64,000 bases of DNA. Source: Gammaproteobacteria bacterium (lineage in GTDB: Bacteria; Pseudomonadota; Gammaproteobacteria; Ga0077536). Below are positions 9,131-18,650 of this stretch, piece after piece; the stretch's first letter is position 1, and the number at the start of each line of letters is the position of its first letter. Below the pieces are notes generated by a model. It saw only the letters and a list, made by a program, of their open reading frames with translations, made no database searches and was not told the DNA's origin. Both the position numbers and the translations under genes were made by a program. The DNA lies in contig JADLGE010000037.1 of the NCBI GenBank assembly GCA_020849475.1, positions 1 through 64,000 of the forward strand, read 5' to 3'.

Positions 9131-10413
9131 GCGCCACGCCCGCCTGGCTTGCCTACGATCGCGAGCACGTCTGGCATCCCTACAGCACGCTCATTGATCC
9201 ACCCCCGGTGTTTCCGGTGGTGGGCGCCGAAGGCTGTCGCCTCAAGCTCGCCGATGGTCGCGAACTCATCGACGGCATGTCTTCGTGGTGGTCGGCCATC
9301 CACGGCTATCGTCATCCGGTGCTGGACACCGCGGTGCGCGGGCAGCTCGAACACATGGCGCACGTGATGTTTGGCGGCCTCGCGCACGAGGGCGCGGCGG
9401 AACTCGCCCGCACCCTGGTCGACATCACACCGGCCGGCCTGAACCATGTGTTCTTCGCCGACTCGGGTTCGGTGGCGGTCGAAGTCGCGATCAAGATGGC
9501 CCTGCAATACCGCGCCGCGCGCGGCGAAGTGGAAAAGCAGAAACTGTTGACGGTGCGCGGCGGCTACCACGGCGACACCTTCGGCGCGATGGCGGTGTGT
9601 GACCCGGTGACCGGCATGCACAGCCTGTTCAACTCAGTGTTGCCCGAACACATCTTCGCGCCGCGCCCCGATGTCGCCTTCAGTGAAACCTGGGACGCGG
9701 CGGTGCTGACTGACCTGCGCGAACTCGCGGCATTTCACGCCGACACCCTCACCGCCATCATTCTCGAACCCATCGTGCAGGGCGCGGGCGGCATGTGGTT
9801 CTACCATCCTGCCTACCTTGCCGGCGTGCGCGAGATCTGCGACGAGTTCGGCCTGTTGTTGATTGCCGATGAAATCGCCACCGGCTTCGGTCGCAGCGGC
9901 CGCCTGTTCGCCTGCGAACACGCCGGCATCGCGCCCGACATCCTGTGCCTCGGCAAAGCCCTGACCGGTGGTTACATGACGCTTGCCGCGACCCTGGTCA
10001 ACAGCGAAGTCGCCTACACCATCTGTCGCGCCGAGCCCGGCGTGTTCATGCACGGCCCGACCTTCATGGCCAATGCGCTGGCCTGCGCCTGCGCACGCGC
10101 CAGCGTCGAGCTGGTCTTGAACAGTGACTGGTCCGGCAACGTCGCGCGCATCGAAGCGGCGCTGCGACAAGGGCTGGCACCGTGCCGCGACCTGCCGCAG
10201 GTGGCGGACGTGCGTTGCCTCGGCGCCATCGGCGTGGTCGAACTCAAAGAGCCGGTAGACATGCGCAGCATTCCCCATGCCTTCGTCGCGCGTGGTGTGT
10301 GGCTGCGGCCGTTCGGCAGACTGGTGTACGTCATGCCGCCTTACATCGTGAGCGACGCCGAACTCACGCAACTGACGGCGGCCATGGTCGAAGTCGTAAG
10401 CGAACTGCCATGA
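9127..10413 (+). CDS. bioA: Adenosylmethionine-8-amino-7-oxononanoate aminotransferase
   Basis: A 428-residue class III PLP aminotransferase. It makes 7,8-diaminopelargonate in biotin synthesis using S-adenosylmethionine as amino donor. Diagnostic features: DGMSSWWSAIHGYRHP near residue 45, HVMFGGLAHEGA, LLIADEIATGFGRSG, and the PLP lysine in CLGKALTGGYMTLAAT. The start at 9127 (MSATPAWLAYD) is preferred because it forms an ATGA overlap with pyrC. Its own stop overlaps the next gene in the same way. No other biotin gene is in the window. Confidence 0.95.
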   Translation: MSATPAWLAYDREHVWHPYSTLIDPPPVFPVVGAEGCRLKLADGRELIDGMSSWWSAIHGYRHPVLDTAVRGQLEHMAHVMFGGLAHEGAAELARTLVDITPAGLNHVFFADSGSVAVEVAIKMALQYRAARGEVEKQKLLTVRGGYHGDTFGAMAVCDPVTGMHSLFNSVLPEHIFAPRPDVAFSETWDAAVLTDLRELAAFHADTLTAIILEPIVQGAGGMWFYHPAYLAGVREICDEFGLLLIADEIATGFGRSGRLFACEHAGIAPDILCLGKALTGGYMTLAATLVNSEVAYTICRAEPGVFMHGPTFMANALACACARASVELVLNSDWSGNVARIEAALRQGLAPCRDLPQVADVRCLGAIGVVELKEPVDMRSIPHAFVARGVWLRPFGRLVYVMPPYIVSDAELTQLTAAMVEVVSELP

Positions 10414-10952
10414 GCACCGAGCCGCTGCCGTGGCCGGCATTCGACGATGAAGTGGTGCGCGCCATGGCCAAGTGGCCGGACGTGCCACAGTGCTTCGGCT
10501 GGCTGTCGCTGGACGTGCGTGGCCTGTGGCGCATCCACGGCGATGTCATTCAACATCCGCGCGCGCAGGCCTTTCTGTCGCGACACTATCGCGCCGACGA
10601 GCGCGGCCGCTGGTACGTGCAGAACGGCCCGCAGCAGGTGTTCGTCGACCTTGATTACACGCCGTGGATTTACCGCTGGCAGCCGGATCAGACCTTCACC
10701 ACCCACACCGGCATGGCGGCGCGCGACCTGCTGGCGGTTTTCCAGGATGACGACGGCAACCTGCTGTTGCGCACCTCGCTCGGCATCGGCCTGCTCGACG
10801 ACCGCGATCTGGCGAGCTGTGAATGCCTCATCGAATGCGATGACGACGACGTGCCGCGCGCGCTGTTGTGGCGCGAGCACGTGCTGGCGCTGACCAGCGT
10901 GGCGCGCGCCGACGTCGCCGCGCGCTTCGGTTTCGAGCCACGGCCGCGATGA
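10410..10952 (+). CDS. Conserved protein of unknown function, third gene of the pyrC-bioA chain
   Basis: A 180-residue acidic, tryptophan-rich soluble protein, with WPDVPQCFGWLSLD near the N-terminus and RWYVQNGPQQVFVDLDYTPW in the middle. I recall similar proteins of unknown function in Pseudomonas-like genomes but cannot assign a family with certainty. No catalytic motif is visible. It starts with an ATGA overlap on bioA and ends with an ATGA overlap on the nucleosidase gene, so expression is tightly coupled to both neighbours. Confidence 0.8.
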   Translation: MSTEPLPWPAFDDEVVRAMAKWPDVPQCFGWLSLDVRGLWRIHGDVIQHPRAQAFLSRHYRADERGRWYVQNGPQQVFVDLDYTPWIYRWQPDQTFTTHTGMAARDLLAVFQDDDGNLLLRTSLGIGLLDDRDLASCECLIECDDDDVPRALLWREHVLALTSVARADVAARFGFEPRPR

Positions 10953-11782
10953 GCAGCGTGCCACGGGTCACTGTTATCTGCGCCTTGCCGAGCGAAGCCC
11001 AGGCGCTGGTCGCGCATTGGCGTTTGAATGCGCAGCGCGAGCGTCCGTTTCGCGTCTACGGCGACGGCAACCTGCGCGTGCTGGTCTCGGGTGTCGGTTC
11101 CCACGCCAGCGCCGCGGCGGTGGGTTACGCGGCCGGCCTCGATGACAGCCGCGCTGACGACATCTGGCTCAATATCGGCATCGCCGGCCACGCCCATCAC
11201 GCCCTCGGCACGCCGCTGCTGGCCGCGCGGGTCAGCCATCACGGTCGCGATCTCGCCTGGTATCCGAGCCTCGTGTTCACGCCGCCCTGCGCGACGTCCG
11301 CCCTCATCACTTACGACCATGCGGTCACCGACTACCCCACCGATGCCTGCTGTGACATGGAAGCCTCAGGCTTCATGGCCGCCACCAGCCGCATTGCGAG
11401 CGGCGACCTGGTGCAGGTTTTCAAGGTGGTGTCTGACAACGCCGCGAGCGGCATCGGGGTCATCGAGCGCACACGCGTGCACGGCCTCATGCAGGCTGCG
11501 CTGCCGGCCATCACCGCGCTGGTCGAACGCGTGCGCGAAGTCGCCCTGCGCCTGCCGGTCGCCGCCGCGGACGAACTCACGTCCGCGCTGCTGACACGCT
11601 GGCATTTCAGCCATACGCAAACCACGCAGCTGCGCCAACTGCTGCAGCGCCGCGCCTTGCTGACCGCGCAGGCCGCGCTCGACATGCAGACTCTGACCGA
11701 CTGTCGCAATGCCGCCGCCGTGCTGGCGCGCCTGCGCGCCGAAGTCGACGCCCTGCCCTTGCCGGCGGCCCGCACTGAGTGA
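10949..11782 (+). CDS. Nucleoside phosphorylase/nucleosidase-family protein with C-terminal extension
   Basis: A 277-residue protein of the PNP/UDP (MTA/SAH nucleosidase) superfamily. The N-terminal strand VTVICALPSEAQAL, the glycine-rich SGVGSHASAAAVGYA, the substrate motif DMEASGFMAA and the catalytic-aspartate motif KVVSDNAASG are all present, so hydrolysis or phosphorolysis of an N-glycosidic bond is likely. Roughly the last 80 residues form a helical extension not needed for the fold. It overlaps the preceding gene (ATGA) and the radical SAM gene (GTGA). The tight coupling to a spore photoproduct lyase-like enzyme suggests a shared nucleoside or DNA-lesion substrate, but that is inference. 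Confidence 0.8.
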   Translation: MSSVPRVTVICALPSEAQALVAHWRLNAQRERPFRVYGDGNLRVLVSGVGSHASAAAVGYAAGLDDSRADDIWLNIGIAGHAHHALGTPLLAARVSHHGRDLAWYPSLVFTPPCATSALITYDHAVTDYPTDACCDMEASGFMAATSRIASGDLVQVFKVVSDNAASGIGVIERTRVHGLMQAALPAITALVERVREVALRLPVAAADELTSALLTRWHFSHTQTTQLRQLLQRRALLTAQAALDMQTLTDCRNAAAVLARLRAEVDALPLPAARTE

Positions 11783-12765
11783 TCGAGACCGTCTATATCG
11801 AGCGCGAGGTGCTGGACCATCCGCGCACCGCGCGCGTGCTGGCGCGGGTCAGGCCGCGCCACGTCATCACCTGCGAGCGTTACGGCGAAGTGTTCAATCG
11901 CCACAACCAGAACTTCCGCGTGCAGAAGGCGCATCCCGCCTTGATTCTCGCCGCCAAGCACGGCCGCCGGCTGTTACCGGTGCCGGGCGGCTACGGCTTC
12001 ACCGCCGAGCCCGCGTTCTATTTTTCACACATGCTCAACTGCCTGTACGACTGCCGTTATTGTTTTCTGCAGGGCATGTTCCGCTCGGCGCACTATGTAT
12101 TGTTCGTCAATTACGAGGATTTCATTGCCGACATCGAAGCCGAGTGTGCGCGCAGCGACGCGCCACGCTGGCTGTTTTCCGGCTATGACTGCGACAGCCT
12201 CGCGCTTGAGCCGGTCACCGGCTTCGCCGCGACCTTCATCGACGCTTGCGCGAAACTGCCTAACGCGTGGCTGGAGCTGCGCAGCAAGAGCACCCAGATC
12301 CGCAGCCTGCTGAACCGTCCACCGGTGGCGCGCTGCGTATGCGCGTTTTCGCTCAGCCCGTCGGCGGTGGTCGATGCCTTTGAACAGCGCACGCCGAGCC
12401 TGGCGGCGCGCCTGGCCGCCATCAAGCGTCTACAGGCCCATGGCTGGCCGATAGGCCTGCGCTTCGATCCCTTGTTGCCGGTGGCGGATTTCGAAGCCGT
12501 GCACCGTGCGTTCTTCAACCAGGTGTTCGCCGAACTCGACGCCACCAAGCTGCACTCGGTGACCGTCGGCGTACTGCGCCTGCCGCGCGATCAGGCGCGC
12601 AACATCGCGCGCCTGTACCCCGATGAAGGCCTGTTCGCGCTGGCCGAGACCGAGCGCGACGGGCTGGTCAGCTACGGCGCCGACACCGATGCGCTGCTCG
12701 ACTGGTGCAGCGCCGAACTCGCCCGCCGCATACCCGCGCAGCGCATCCACCGCCAGGCAGCCTGA
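11779..12765 (+). CDS. Spore photoproduct lyase-like radical SAM protein
   Basis: A 328-residue radical SAM protein of the SPL family. The cluster-binding motif CLYDCRYC (CxxxCxxC, near residue 89) is followed by FLQGMFR, matching the NCxxxCxYCYLQ pattern of spore photoproduct lyases. Other family-like parts are RPRHVITCERYGEVFNR and a C-terminal region with GVLRLP. The start GTG at 11779 overlaps the nucleosidase TGA (GTGA). In spore formers SPL repairs UV-induced thymine dimers; this host shows no sporulation genes here, so the substrate is open. It is the last gene of the five-gene chain. Confidence 0.85.
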   Translation: MIETVYIEREVLDHPRTARVLARVRPRHVITCERYGEVFNRHNQNFRVQKAHPALILAAKHGRRLLPVPGGYGFTAEPAFYFSHMLNCLYDCRYCFLQGMFRSAHYVLFVNYEDFIADIEAECARSDAPRWLFSGYDCDSLALEPVTGFAATFIDACAKLPNAWLELRSKSTQIRSLLNRPPVARCVCAFSLSPSAVVDAFEQRTPSLAARLAAIKRLQAHGWPIGLRFDPLLPVADFEAVHRAFFNQVFAELDATKLHSVTVGVLRLPRDQARNIARLYPDEGLFALAETERDGLVSYGADTDALLDWCSAELARRIPAQRIHRQAA

Positions 12766-12848
12766 GGCGCGCGGCCGCCCCGGCGTATCAAGATCAGGGC
12801 AGGTATGGGAAGATCGCGCCCTCCTTACCCATCATGCAAAGGCATTAC

Positions 12849-13526
12849 ATGAAACGATTTCTCCTCGCCGCCGGCATCGCAATCACCAGCACTTCGGTAT
12901 TCGCGGTCGGCACTTCGCTCGAGACTGATGCCGAGAAATTCAGCTACGCATTCGGCATCAATTTCACCCAGAGCATGATGCGCCAGGGCGCGCCGCTGGA
13001 TGCGGATGCGGTCTACATGGCAATCAAGGATGCCCTCGCGAATTCCGAGCCGCGCCTGTCGGCCGAAGCAATGGAAAGCGCGCTGCGCAACGCCGCGCAG
13101 AAGGCCGGCGAGAAGAAGAAGGCCCTGGCCGGCGAGAACCTCGCCAAGGGCAAGGCCTACATGGAGAAGAACAAGGCCAAGAAGGGCGTCACCACCCTGC
13201 CCGACGGCCTGCAGTACGAGGTGCTGCGTGAAGGCACCGGCGCGCAGCCGACCGCCGACAGCACGGTCAAGGTGCACTACACCGGCAAGCTGGTCGATGG
13301 CCGCGAATTCGACAGCTCCAAGCGTGAAGGCAAGCCGGTCACGTTCCCGGTCAATGGCGTGATTGAAGGCTGGGCCAAGATTCTGCCCCTGATGAAAGCC
13401 GGCGCGCGCTGGCTGGTGACGATTCCGCCGGAACTCGCCTACGGCGTGAACGGTTCGGGCGCGGTCATCGGACCGAACGAAACCCTGGTGTTCGAAATCG
13501 AACTCCTGGACGTGGTCAAGGAGTGA
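12849..13526 (+). CDS. FKBP-type peptidyl-prolyl cis-trans isomerase (FkpA/Mip-like), exported
   Basis: A 225-residue protein with a cleavable signal peptide (MKRFLLAAGIAITSTSVFA), an FKBP_N dimerisation region starting DAEKFSYAFGINF, a lysine-rich helix, and a C-terminal FKBP domain (VKVHYTGKLVDGREFDSS, NGVIEGW, IPPELAYG). It probably assists folding of periplasmic or outer-membrane proteins. The ATG at 12849 has AAAGG upstream at good spacing; an ATG at 12834 would add five residues before the signal. It stands 83 bases after the radical SAM gene and may have its own promoter. Confidence 0.93.
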   Translation: MKRFLLAAGIAITSTSVFAVGTSLETDAEKFSYAFGINFTQSMMRQGAPLDADAVYMAIKDALANSEPRLSAEAMESALRNAAQKAGEKKKALAGENLAKGKAYMEKNKAKKGVTTLPDGLQYEVLREGTGAQPTADSTVKVHYTGKLVDGREFDSSKREGKPVTFPVNGVIEGWAKILPLMKAGARWLVTIPPELAYGVNGSGAVIGPNETLVFEIELLDVVKE

Positions 13527-13592
13527 CGGTGATTCTTCCTTGCCTGCTACTCGACGATCACGCGGCGCGCGCCGCGCACAGGGCCTGAAGCC

Positions 13593-13877
13593 ATGATCGA
13601 AGTCGAGCAGAAACCCAACGAGGGAGCATTGATGGTGTTCAGCGTGGTGGTGTCGGACAGCGCAGGTCGCACCCACCATCGCGTGACGCTGATGGAATCG
13701 ACCTATCAGCGTCTGACCGCCGGCAACGTCACGCCGCTGGCCTGCATCGAGGCCGCCTTCCATTTTCTGCTCGAGCGCCAGGCCAAGGGCGACATCCTGC
13801 CGAGCTTCGATTTGAACGTGCTGCAGTTGTCGCACGCCAATTTCGACAAAGAATTCCCCAACTATCTGAAGGGCTGA
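13593..13877 (+). CDS. Small conserved-looking protein of unknown function
   Basis: A 94-residue soluble protein starting MIEVEQKPNEG. It looks like a compact alpha/beta domain (VFSVVVSDSAGRTHHRVTL strand pair, then a helical LACIEAAFHFLLERQ segment). I do not recognise a family. It sits 66 bases behind the FKBP gene on the same strand and before a strong inverted repeat, so it may be the end of that unit. The coding frame is the only sensible one here. Confidence 0.6.
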   Translation: MIEVEQKPNEGALMVFSVVVSDSAGRTHHRVTLMESTYQRLTAGNVTPLACIEAAFHFLLERQAKGDILPSFDLNVLQLSHANFDKEFPNYLKG

Positions 13878-13888
13878 GACGGTGCTTC

Positions 13889-13914
13889 ATCGGCGGCGCC
13901 GTGGCGCCGTCGAT
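13889..13914. terminator. Inverted repeat between convergent genes
   Basis: ATCG-G-CGGCGCC, a GT loop, then GGCGCCG-T-CGAT: two 12-base arms with one G/T pair and a 2-base loop. It lies between the small unknown gene (plus) and the AsmA-like gene (minus). There is no run of T after it on either strand, so it is a hairpin of likely terminator or mRNA-end function rather than a textbook terminator. The rest of 13915-14101 shows nothing else. Confidence 0.5.
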
Positions 13915-14101
13915 AAATTGTCAGCGTGGTCAGCGTTTCGCGCATGTCGTGATGCTGGAACTGCGGCCGCACGTCACAGCCATGCCGCGTCGTGAGCGGT
14001 TCAAAGCGCGTTATCGCGTCGAAATCGTGACGCGCGGCGAGCGCACTGGCCGACCATTCGAATCATGCGATCGCGGGCGGATGCAGGAACACATCGCCGT
14101 C

Positions 14102-15055
14102 TCAAGGCTTTGTAAGCGGTGCGGCCAAGGCGCCGGCACACAGGCCCGGCGCCGGCTTGCGGCGCAGCAGGCGATTGAATACCACGCCGCCGCCGAGATT
14201 GGCGACATCGAGCCCGAGGCGTGCCGCACGTCCGACCAGGTGCGCGCTGTCCAGCGTCACCTCGGGTGCGCGCAGCGAGCCCCGCACCCGCACCCGCTCG
14301 ACCACTTTCAGACTCTGCAGCCGGATGGCGCCACGGGTTTCGGGCTTGAAGCTGAGATCGAGCCGCTCATCACGCAGGTTGACGCTGCCGCCACCGCGCA
14401 CCCACAGGCGCTTGGTGCGCAGCTCCATGGACTTGCTGGCCACGGCCACGCCTTCGGCGAACGGCAGATCCATCGCCACGCATTCGAGATAAGCATCGGA
14501 GCCGGCACGACGGAATACTTCAAAGGCACTGATGAAGTGATAGACCAGGTTGTCGCCCATCTCCTCGAAACCGTGACGCACGATGCCCGGCCCGGTGTTG
14601 CGCAGCTGCACCCGTCCGCTGGCCGAGGCGGCGAAGGCAGCAAGGCTGTCGCCTTTGCCGCTGAGTCGGGTTTCGAGGTCGACGGGCACGCCGCTCACGA
14701 ACGGGCGCAGCGCCGCGAGTTCACCGAGGGTCACGTGACTGGCGCTGACGGCGAGCGTGGCCGCGCCCTGCGCATCGCGGCGGGCATCGAGTCGCACATT
14801 GCCGCCGGCGAGGCGCGCATGCGCGCCCTGCACTTCCATGGCATTGTCATGCAGCACCAGCGGCACTTCGACATCGTGCAGCTCGTGGCCCTGCCATTCG
14901 ACGCTGTCGGCGCTGACATGGACATTCGCTTCGATTACACGCAGCCACGCCGGCAATAGCGGTCGCGCGCTCAGCAAAGGCCCATGGGACTCAGCGGCGG
15001 CCAGCGACGCGCAACCCCACAGCAAAGCCAGCAACGCCGCGCTAGCCCTGCCCAT
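14102..15055 (-). CDS. AsmA-like C-terminal-region protein, exported
   Basis: A 317-residue protein with a signal peptide (MGRASAALLALLWGCASLAAA), followed by beta-rich sequence typical of AsmA/DUF3971-type proteins. It has alternating strands and a GxGxSL-like section (LETRLSGKGDSLAAFAASASGRVQL), and ends in a SLKVVERVRVRGSLRAPEVTLD repeat-like region. Such proteins are periplasmic and linked to outer-membrane lipid transport or assembly. The ATG at 15055 lies 11 bases after the RNase D stop, so the two are probably co-transcribed. It is shorter than full AsmA and lacks an N-terminal membrane anchor other than the signal. Confidence 0.7.
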   Translation of the reverse strand: MGRASAALLALLWGCASLAAAESHGPLLSARPLLPAWLRVIEANVHVSADSVEWQGHELHDVEVPLVLHDNAMEVQGAHARLAGGNVRLDARRDAQGAATLAVSASHVTLGELAALRPFVSGVPVDLETRLSGKGDSLAAFAASASGRVQLRNTGPGIVRHGFEEMGDNLVYHFISAFEVFRRAGSDAYLECVAMDLPFAEGVAVASKSMELRTKRLWVRGGGSVNLRDERLDLSFKPETRGAIRLQSLKVVERVRVRGSLRAPEVTLDSAHLVGRAARLGLDVANLGGGVVFNRLLRRKPAPGLCAGALAAPLTKP

Positions 15056-15066
15056 GGCGGCGGCGT

Positions 15067-16191
15067 TCAGGCCTCCCACAAACCGTCGACGCGGGTCTCG
15101 GCATGCAGCGCCAGCAACGCGCCGAGCTGCGCACCGCGCCAACCGTCGCGCAGCCGCGCCGGCGTTTCATCCCACACCAGCATTTCGAGTTCGCGGCGCG
15201 TGACCAGGATCGACGCGGCGATGCCCAGCTGCTGCGCGATATCCTGCGCGCAGGCGGACAGGCGCTTGAGATGCGCGCGACCGGCGACCGTCAGGCGTTT
15301 CGAGGCCGGGCCAGGGGCCGTCATGGGGCAGGCATTCAGCAGCTCGATAATGGTCTCGGCGTGACGTCGCACATTGCCATTGCTGGCCAACTGCGCCGCG
15401 AGCTCACGTGCGCTGGCCGGCACATTGGTGGCAAGACTCATGAGTTCGTCGTCCTTCAACACCCAGCCGCGCGGCAGATTGCGCGACTGGGCGGTGCTTT
15501 CGCGCCACGCGGCCAGCGCCACGGCGCGCGCCTGCGCAACCGGCGGCAGGTTGGCAAGGCCGCGCAGCCGCTGCCACGCAAGCTCCGGCGCCTGGCGATA
15601 CTGCTCGACACCGAGCAACGCGCGACTGTCCTGCGCCAACCACGCACTGCGCCCGAGTTCGGCCAAGCGCGCTTCCAGCATCTGCGCTATCGGCCCGAGG
15701 TGCAGCACGTCGGCCGCCGCGTAATCGAGCTGCGCCGTGGTCAAGGGGCGTTGCCGCCAGTCGGTGCGGGTCTGTGACTTGTCGAGACTGACCCCCAGCA
15801 GTTGCTGGACGAGATCGGCATAGCCGATGTTGTCGGCGAATCCCGCCAGCCCGGCCGCCACCTGGGTATCGAGCAAGTCCACCGGCAGACGACCGTCGAC
15901 CTGATGCAGCACCTCGAGATCCTGTCGCGCGGCGTGCAGATACTTGGGTGAACCGGCGCTCGCCAACACATCCATGAGTGGCGCCAGGGACTCGACCGCG
16001 AAGGGGTCAATACAGGCCAACACCCCCGGTGCCGCTATCTGCACCAGACACAACTCGGCGTAAAAGGTCCGGCTGCGCTCGAATTCCGTATCCAGGCCCA
16101 GCCACGGCACAGCATGCAATTGCGCGCACAGTGCTTCGAGCGCCGCTTGCGTGGCGATGAACCGGAACTCGCCGTAGTGGATCTCAGTCAT
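15067..16191 (-). CDS. rnd: Ribonuclease D
   Basis: A 374-residue 3'-5' exoribonuclease of the DEDDy family that trims tRNA and other small RNA 3' ends. Exo motif I is WLGLDTEFER (near residue 31), motif II lies in YLHAARQDLEVL, and motif III has LDYAAADVLHL. Two HRDC regions follow; LPRGWVLKDDELMSLA marks the first. Length matches E. coli Rnd (375). It is divergent from prc; the 216-base space (16192-16407) holds promoter-like AT-rich sequence around 16320-16350 but no clear -35/-10 pair. Confidence 0.95.
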   Translation of the reverse strand: MTEIHYGEFRFIATQAALEALCAQLHAVPWLGLDTEFERSRTFYAELCLVQIAAPGVLACIDPFAVESLAPLMDVLASAGSPKYLHAARQDLEVLHQVDGRLPVDLLDTQVAAGLAGFADNIGYADLVQQLLGVSLDKSQTRTDWRQRPLTTAQLDYAAADVLHLGPIAQMLEARLAELGRSAWLAQDSRALLGVEQYRQAPELAWQRLRGLANLPPVAQARAVALAAWRESTAQSRNLPRGWVLKDDELMSLATNVPASARELAAQLASNGNVRRHAETIIELLNACPMTAPGPASKRLTVAGRAHLKRLSACAQDIAQQLGIAASILVTRRELEMLVWDETPARLRDGWRGAQLGALLALHAETRVDGLWEA

Positions 16192-16407
16192 GTGCGCGGG
16201 CCTGTGCAGGGGTGTGCGTGAGTGACCGCCGGCAGGCGCGGTCGGGCGGCCACAGGACGGGACGAAATGTTCGTGAATACGGTCAAACCTGCGATATCCA
16301 AGGCTGTGCGGAACAAGGTCTTATACTGGAAATTGCAACAAATACGCTAGACTAGGCGCGCGGTGCCGGCCGCGTTACCCAATCGCCTCGCGAAGCTTCG
16401 GAAATTT

Positions 16408-18593
16408 ATGAGACAAGCGACCACCCTTCTTCTGTCCCTGTTGCTGGCGGCGGTCTTCAGTGCCGCGAGCTGGGCCAACGCTCCTGTGGTGGCGCTTGAG
16501 GATCTCAAGCCGGGCCCCGAACATCGTCGCTCCACGCGTCTGATCACGCATGTCATCAGCAACTATCACTATCGCAACGTGCCGCTCGACGACGCGTTGT
16601 CGAAGAAAATCCTCGACCGCTACATCGATGCCCTGGACCCGGCGCGCAGCTATTTCAACCAGGCCGACATCGACGAGTTCCAGCAGCATGCGACGCGCGT
16701 CGACGACTACCTGCGCAGTTCGAGCCTTAACCCTTTGTTCGAAATGTTCGTGCGTTTCCGTCAGCGTCTGGGCGAGCGCGTCGATTACGCCGTGAAGGCG
16801 GTCGACGGCAAGTTCGATTTCAAGGTCGACGAATCATTTGAATTTGACCGCAAGAAAGCAGCGTGGCCCAAGGACACCGCCGAGCTCGACGAGCTGTGGC
16901 GCAAGCGCGTGAAGAACGACATCCTCTCGCTCAAGCTGGCCGGCAAGCCGGAAGGTGAAATCAGCAGCACGCTCAAGAAGCGTTACGACGGTCTGGTGCG
17001 CCGCACCGCGCAGTTGAACAGCGAAGACGTGTTCCAGACCTTGATGAACGCCTACACCACCGCCATCGATCCCCACACCGCCTATTTCTCGCCGCGCACT
17101 TCGGAGAATTTCAAGATTCGCATGAGCCTGTCGCTGGAAGGCATAGGCGCGGTGCTGCAGAGCGACAACGAATTGACCGTGGTGCGTGAAGTAGTGACCG
17201 GCGGGCCGGCGGATCTCTCTGGCAAGCTGCATGCCGACGATCGCATCGTCGGCATCGGCCAGGATGAAAAGGGCGCCATCGTCGACGTCATCGGCTGGCG
17301 TCTGGATGACGTGGTCGATCTCATCCGCGGTCCCAAGAGCTCGGTGGTGCGACTGCAGGTGCTGCCGAAAGGCACGGCGCTGGGTGGACCGACCACCACC
17401 GTCGCCTCACGCGCAACACCATCCAGCTCGACGAACAGGCCGCCAAGGGCTCGGTCATCGACGTCAAGCGCGGTAACGGCGTGGCCAAGATCGGCGTCAT
17501 CACCCTGCCGACCTTCTACATGGATTTCGAAGCACGCAGCGCCGGTGACGAGAACTACCGCAGCACCACCCGCGACGTGCGCAAGATCATCGACGAACTC
17601 ATGGCCAAGAAGATTGAAGGCCTGGTCATCGACCTGCGCGCCAACGGCGGCGGTTCCCTGAGTGAGGCGACCGAGCTGACCGGCTTGTTCATCGGCCCCG
17701 GGCCTGTCGTGCAGGTGCGCGATTCCCAGGGCCGGGTGCAGATTGAGCGCAGCACCGAGCCGCAGGTGGATTACAAGGGTCCGCTGGCGGTGCTGGTCGA
17801 TCGCAACAGCGCGTCGGCGTCCGAGATTTTCGCTGGCGCCATCCAGGACTATCACCGCGGCATGATCGTCGGCGAACCGACCTTCGGCAAAGGCACGGTG
17901 CAGAACCTGGTCGACCTGAACCGCTTCGATCAGACCATGAACGGCAAGCTTGGCCAGCTCAAGGCCACCATCGCGCAGTTCTTCCGCGTCAGTGGCAGCA
18001 GCACCCAGTACCAGGGCGTGGTGCCGGACGTGCCTTTCCCGACCGTGATGAGCGACGACGACCATGGTGAGCGTTCGCTCGACAACGCCCTGCCGTGGGC
18101 CGCCATCGACCCGGCGCGCTTCACTGCCGTCGCTTACTCCGAGGATCGCATTGCCACCGTGCGCAAGCTGCTCGACAAGCGCATCGCCGCCGATTCGGGT
18201 TTCCAGGCACTGCTGGCGACAGAGCGCGCAGTGAGCGACGCGCAGTCACAGAAATCGCTGTCGCTGCGTGAGGACAAGCGTCGCGCAGAGCACGACAAGG
18301 CGCGCAGCGAACAGCGCGCCCGCGAGAACCAGATCCGTGTTGCACGCGGCCTCGCGCCCTTGGCGGCCGACGCGGTGACGCCTGAGAGCGACGAGGAAGA
18401 CGATGAATTCCGCAAGCCCGACGAAAAGGACAAGGCGCTGGACGTCATCCTGTCGGAAGCCGGCAACGTGCTGACCGACTGGATCTATGCCGACACCGCC
18501 GACAAGCGCCTGGTCGACAACGACCGCAATGCCAAGGCGGCAGGCAAGAGCAATGTCTCGGCGCCCACCACCGCGACCTCGGAAACGCATTGA
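16408..18593 (+). pseudogene. prc: Tail-specific (C-terminal processing) protease Prc, broken by a one-base frameshift in this sequence
   Basis: The first frame (from ATG 16408) encodes a signal peptide (MRQATTLLLSLLLAAVFSA), the N-terminal Tsp domain (LDPARSYFNQADIDEF) and the PDZ domain. After TTTV at about 17401 it runs out of frame and stops at 17661. Homology resumes at once in the frame one base over (RLTRNTIQLDEQAAKG, then MAKIGVITLPTFY at 17481) and continues to 18593. That part includes the catalytic serine (DRNSASASEIFAG), the lysine (GEPTFGKGTVQ) and the C-terminal DUF3340 tail. One missing base near 17400-17404 explains it; restoring it gives a normal 728-residue protease. Everything else is intact, so a sequencing error is as likely as a real mutation. 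Confidence 0.88.
17400..17404 (+). other. Frameshift point in prc
   Basis: The codons read ACC ACC GTC GCC TCA in the upstream frame. Inserting one C (or G) after GTC gives GTC CGC CTC ACG, i.e. VRLTR, which restores the expected continuation. The site follows a repetitive ACCACCACCGTC stretch, a context where a base is easily lost in sequencing. Confidence 0.75.
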
Positions 18594-18600
18594 GGCGGCC

Positions 18601-18641
18601 CGCGGCGGCGCATCCGTTCACCCGTTGAGCGCTCCGCCGCG
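18601..18641. terminator. GC-rich hairpin after prc
   Basis: CGCGGCGG (18601-18608) can pair with CCGCCGCG (18634-18641), extended inwards by CGC/GCG across a two-base bulge. It begins seven bases after the prc stop. No T-run follows. Confidence 0.4.
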
Positions 18642-18650
18642 CCCTTGAAT

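Noticed and set aside
13562-13579. GCGGCGCGCGCCGC palindrome after the FKBP gene
   Set aside because: Loop-less GC repeat of low complexity; expected by chance in this composition.
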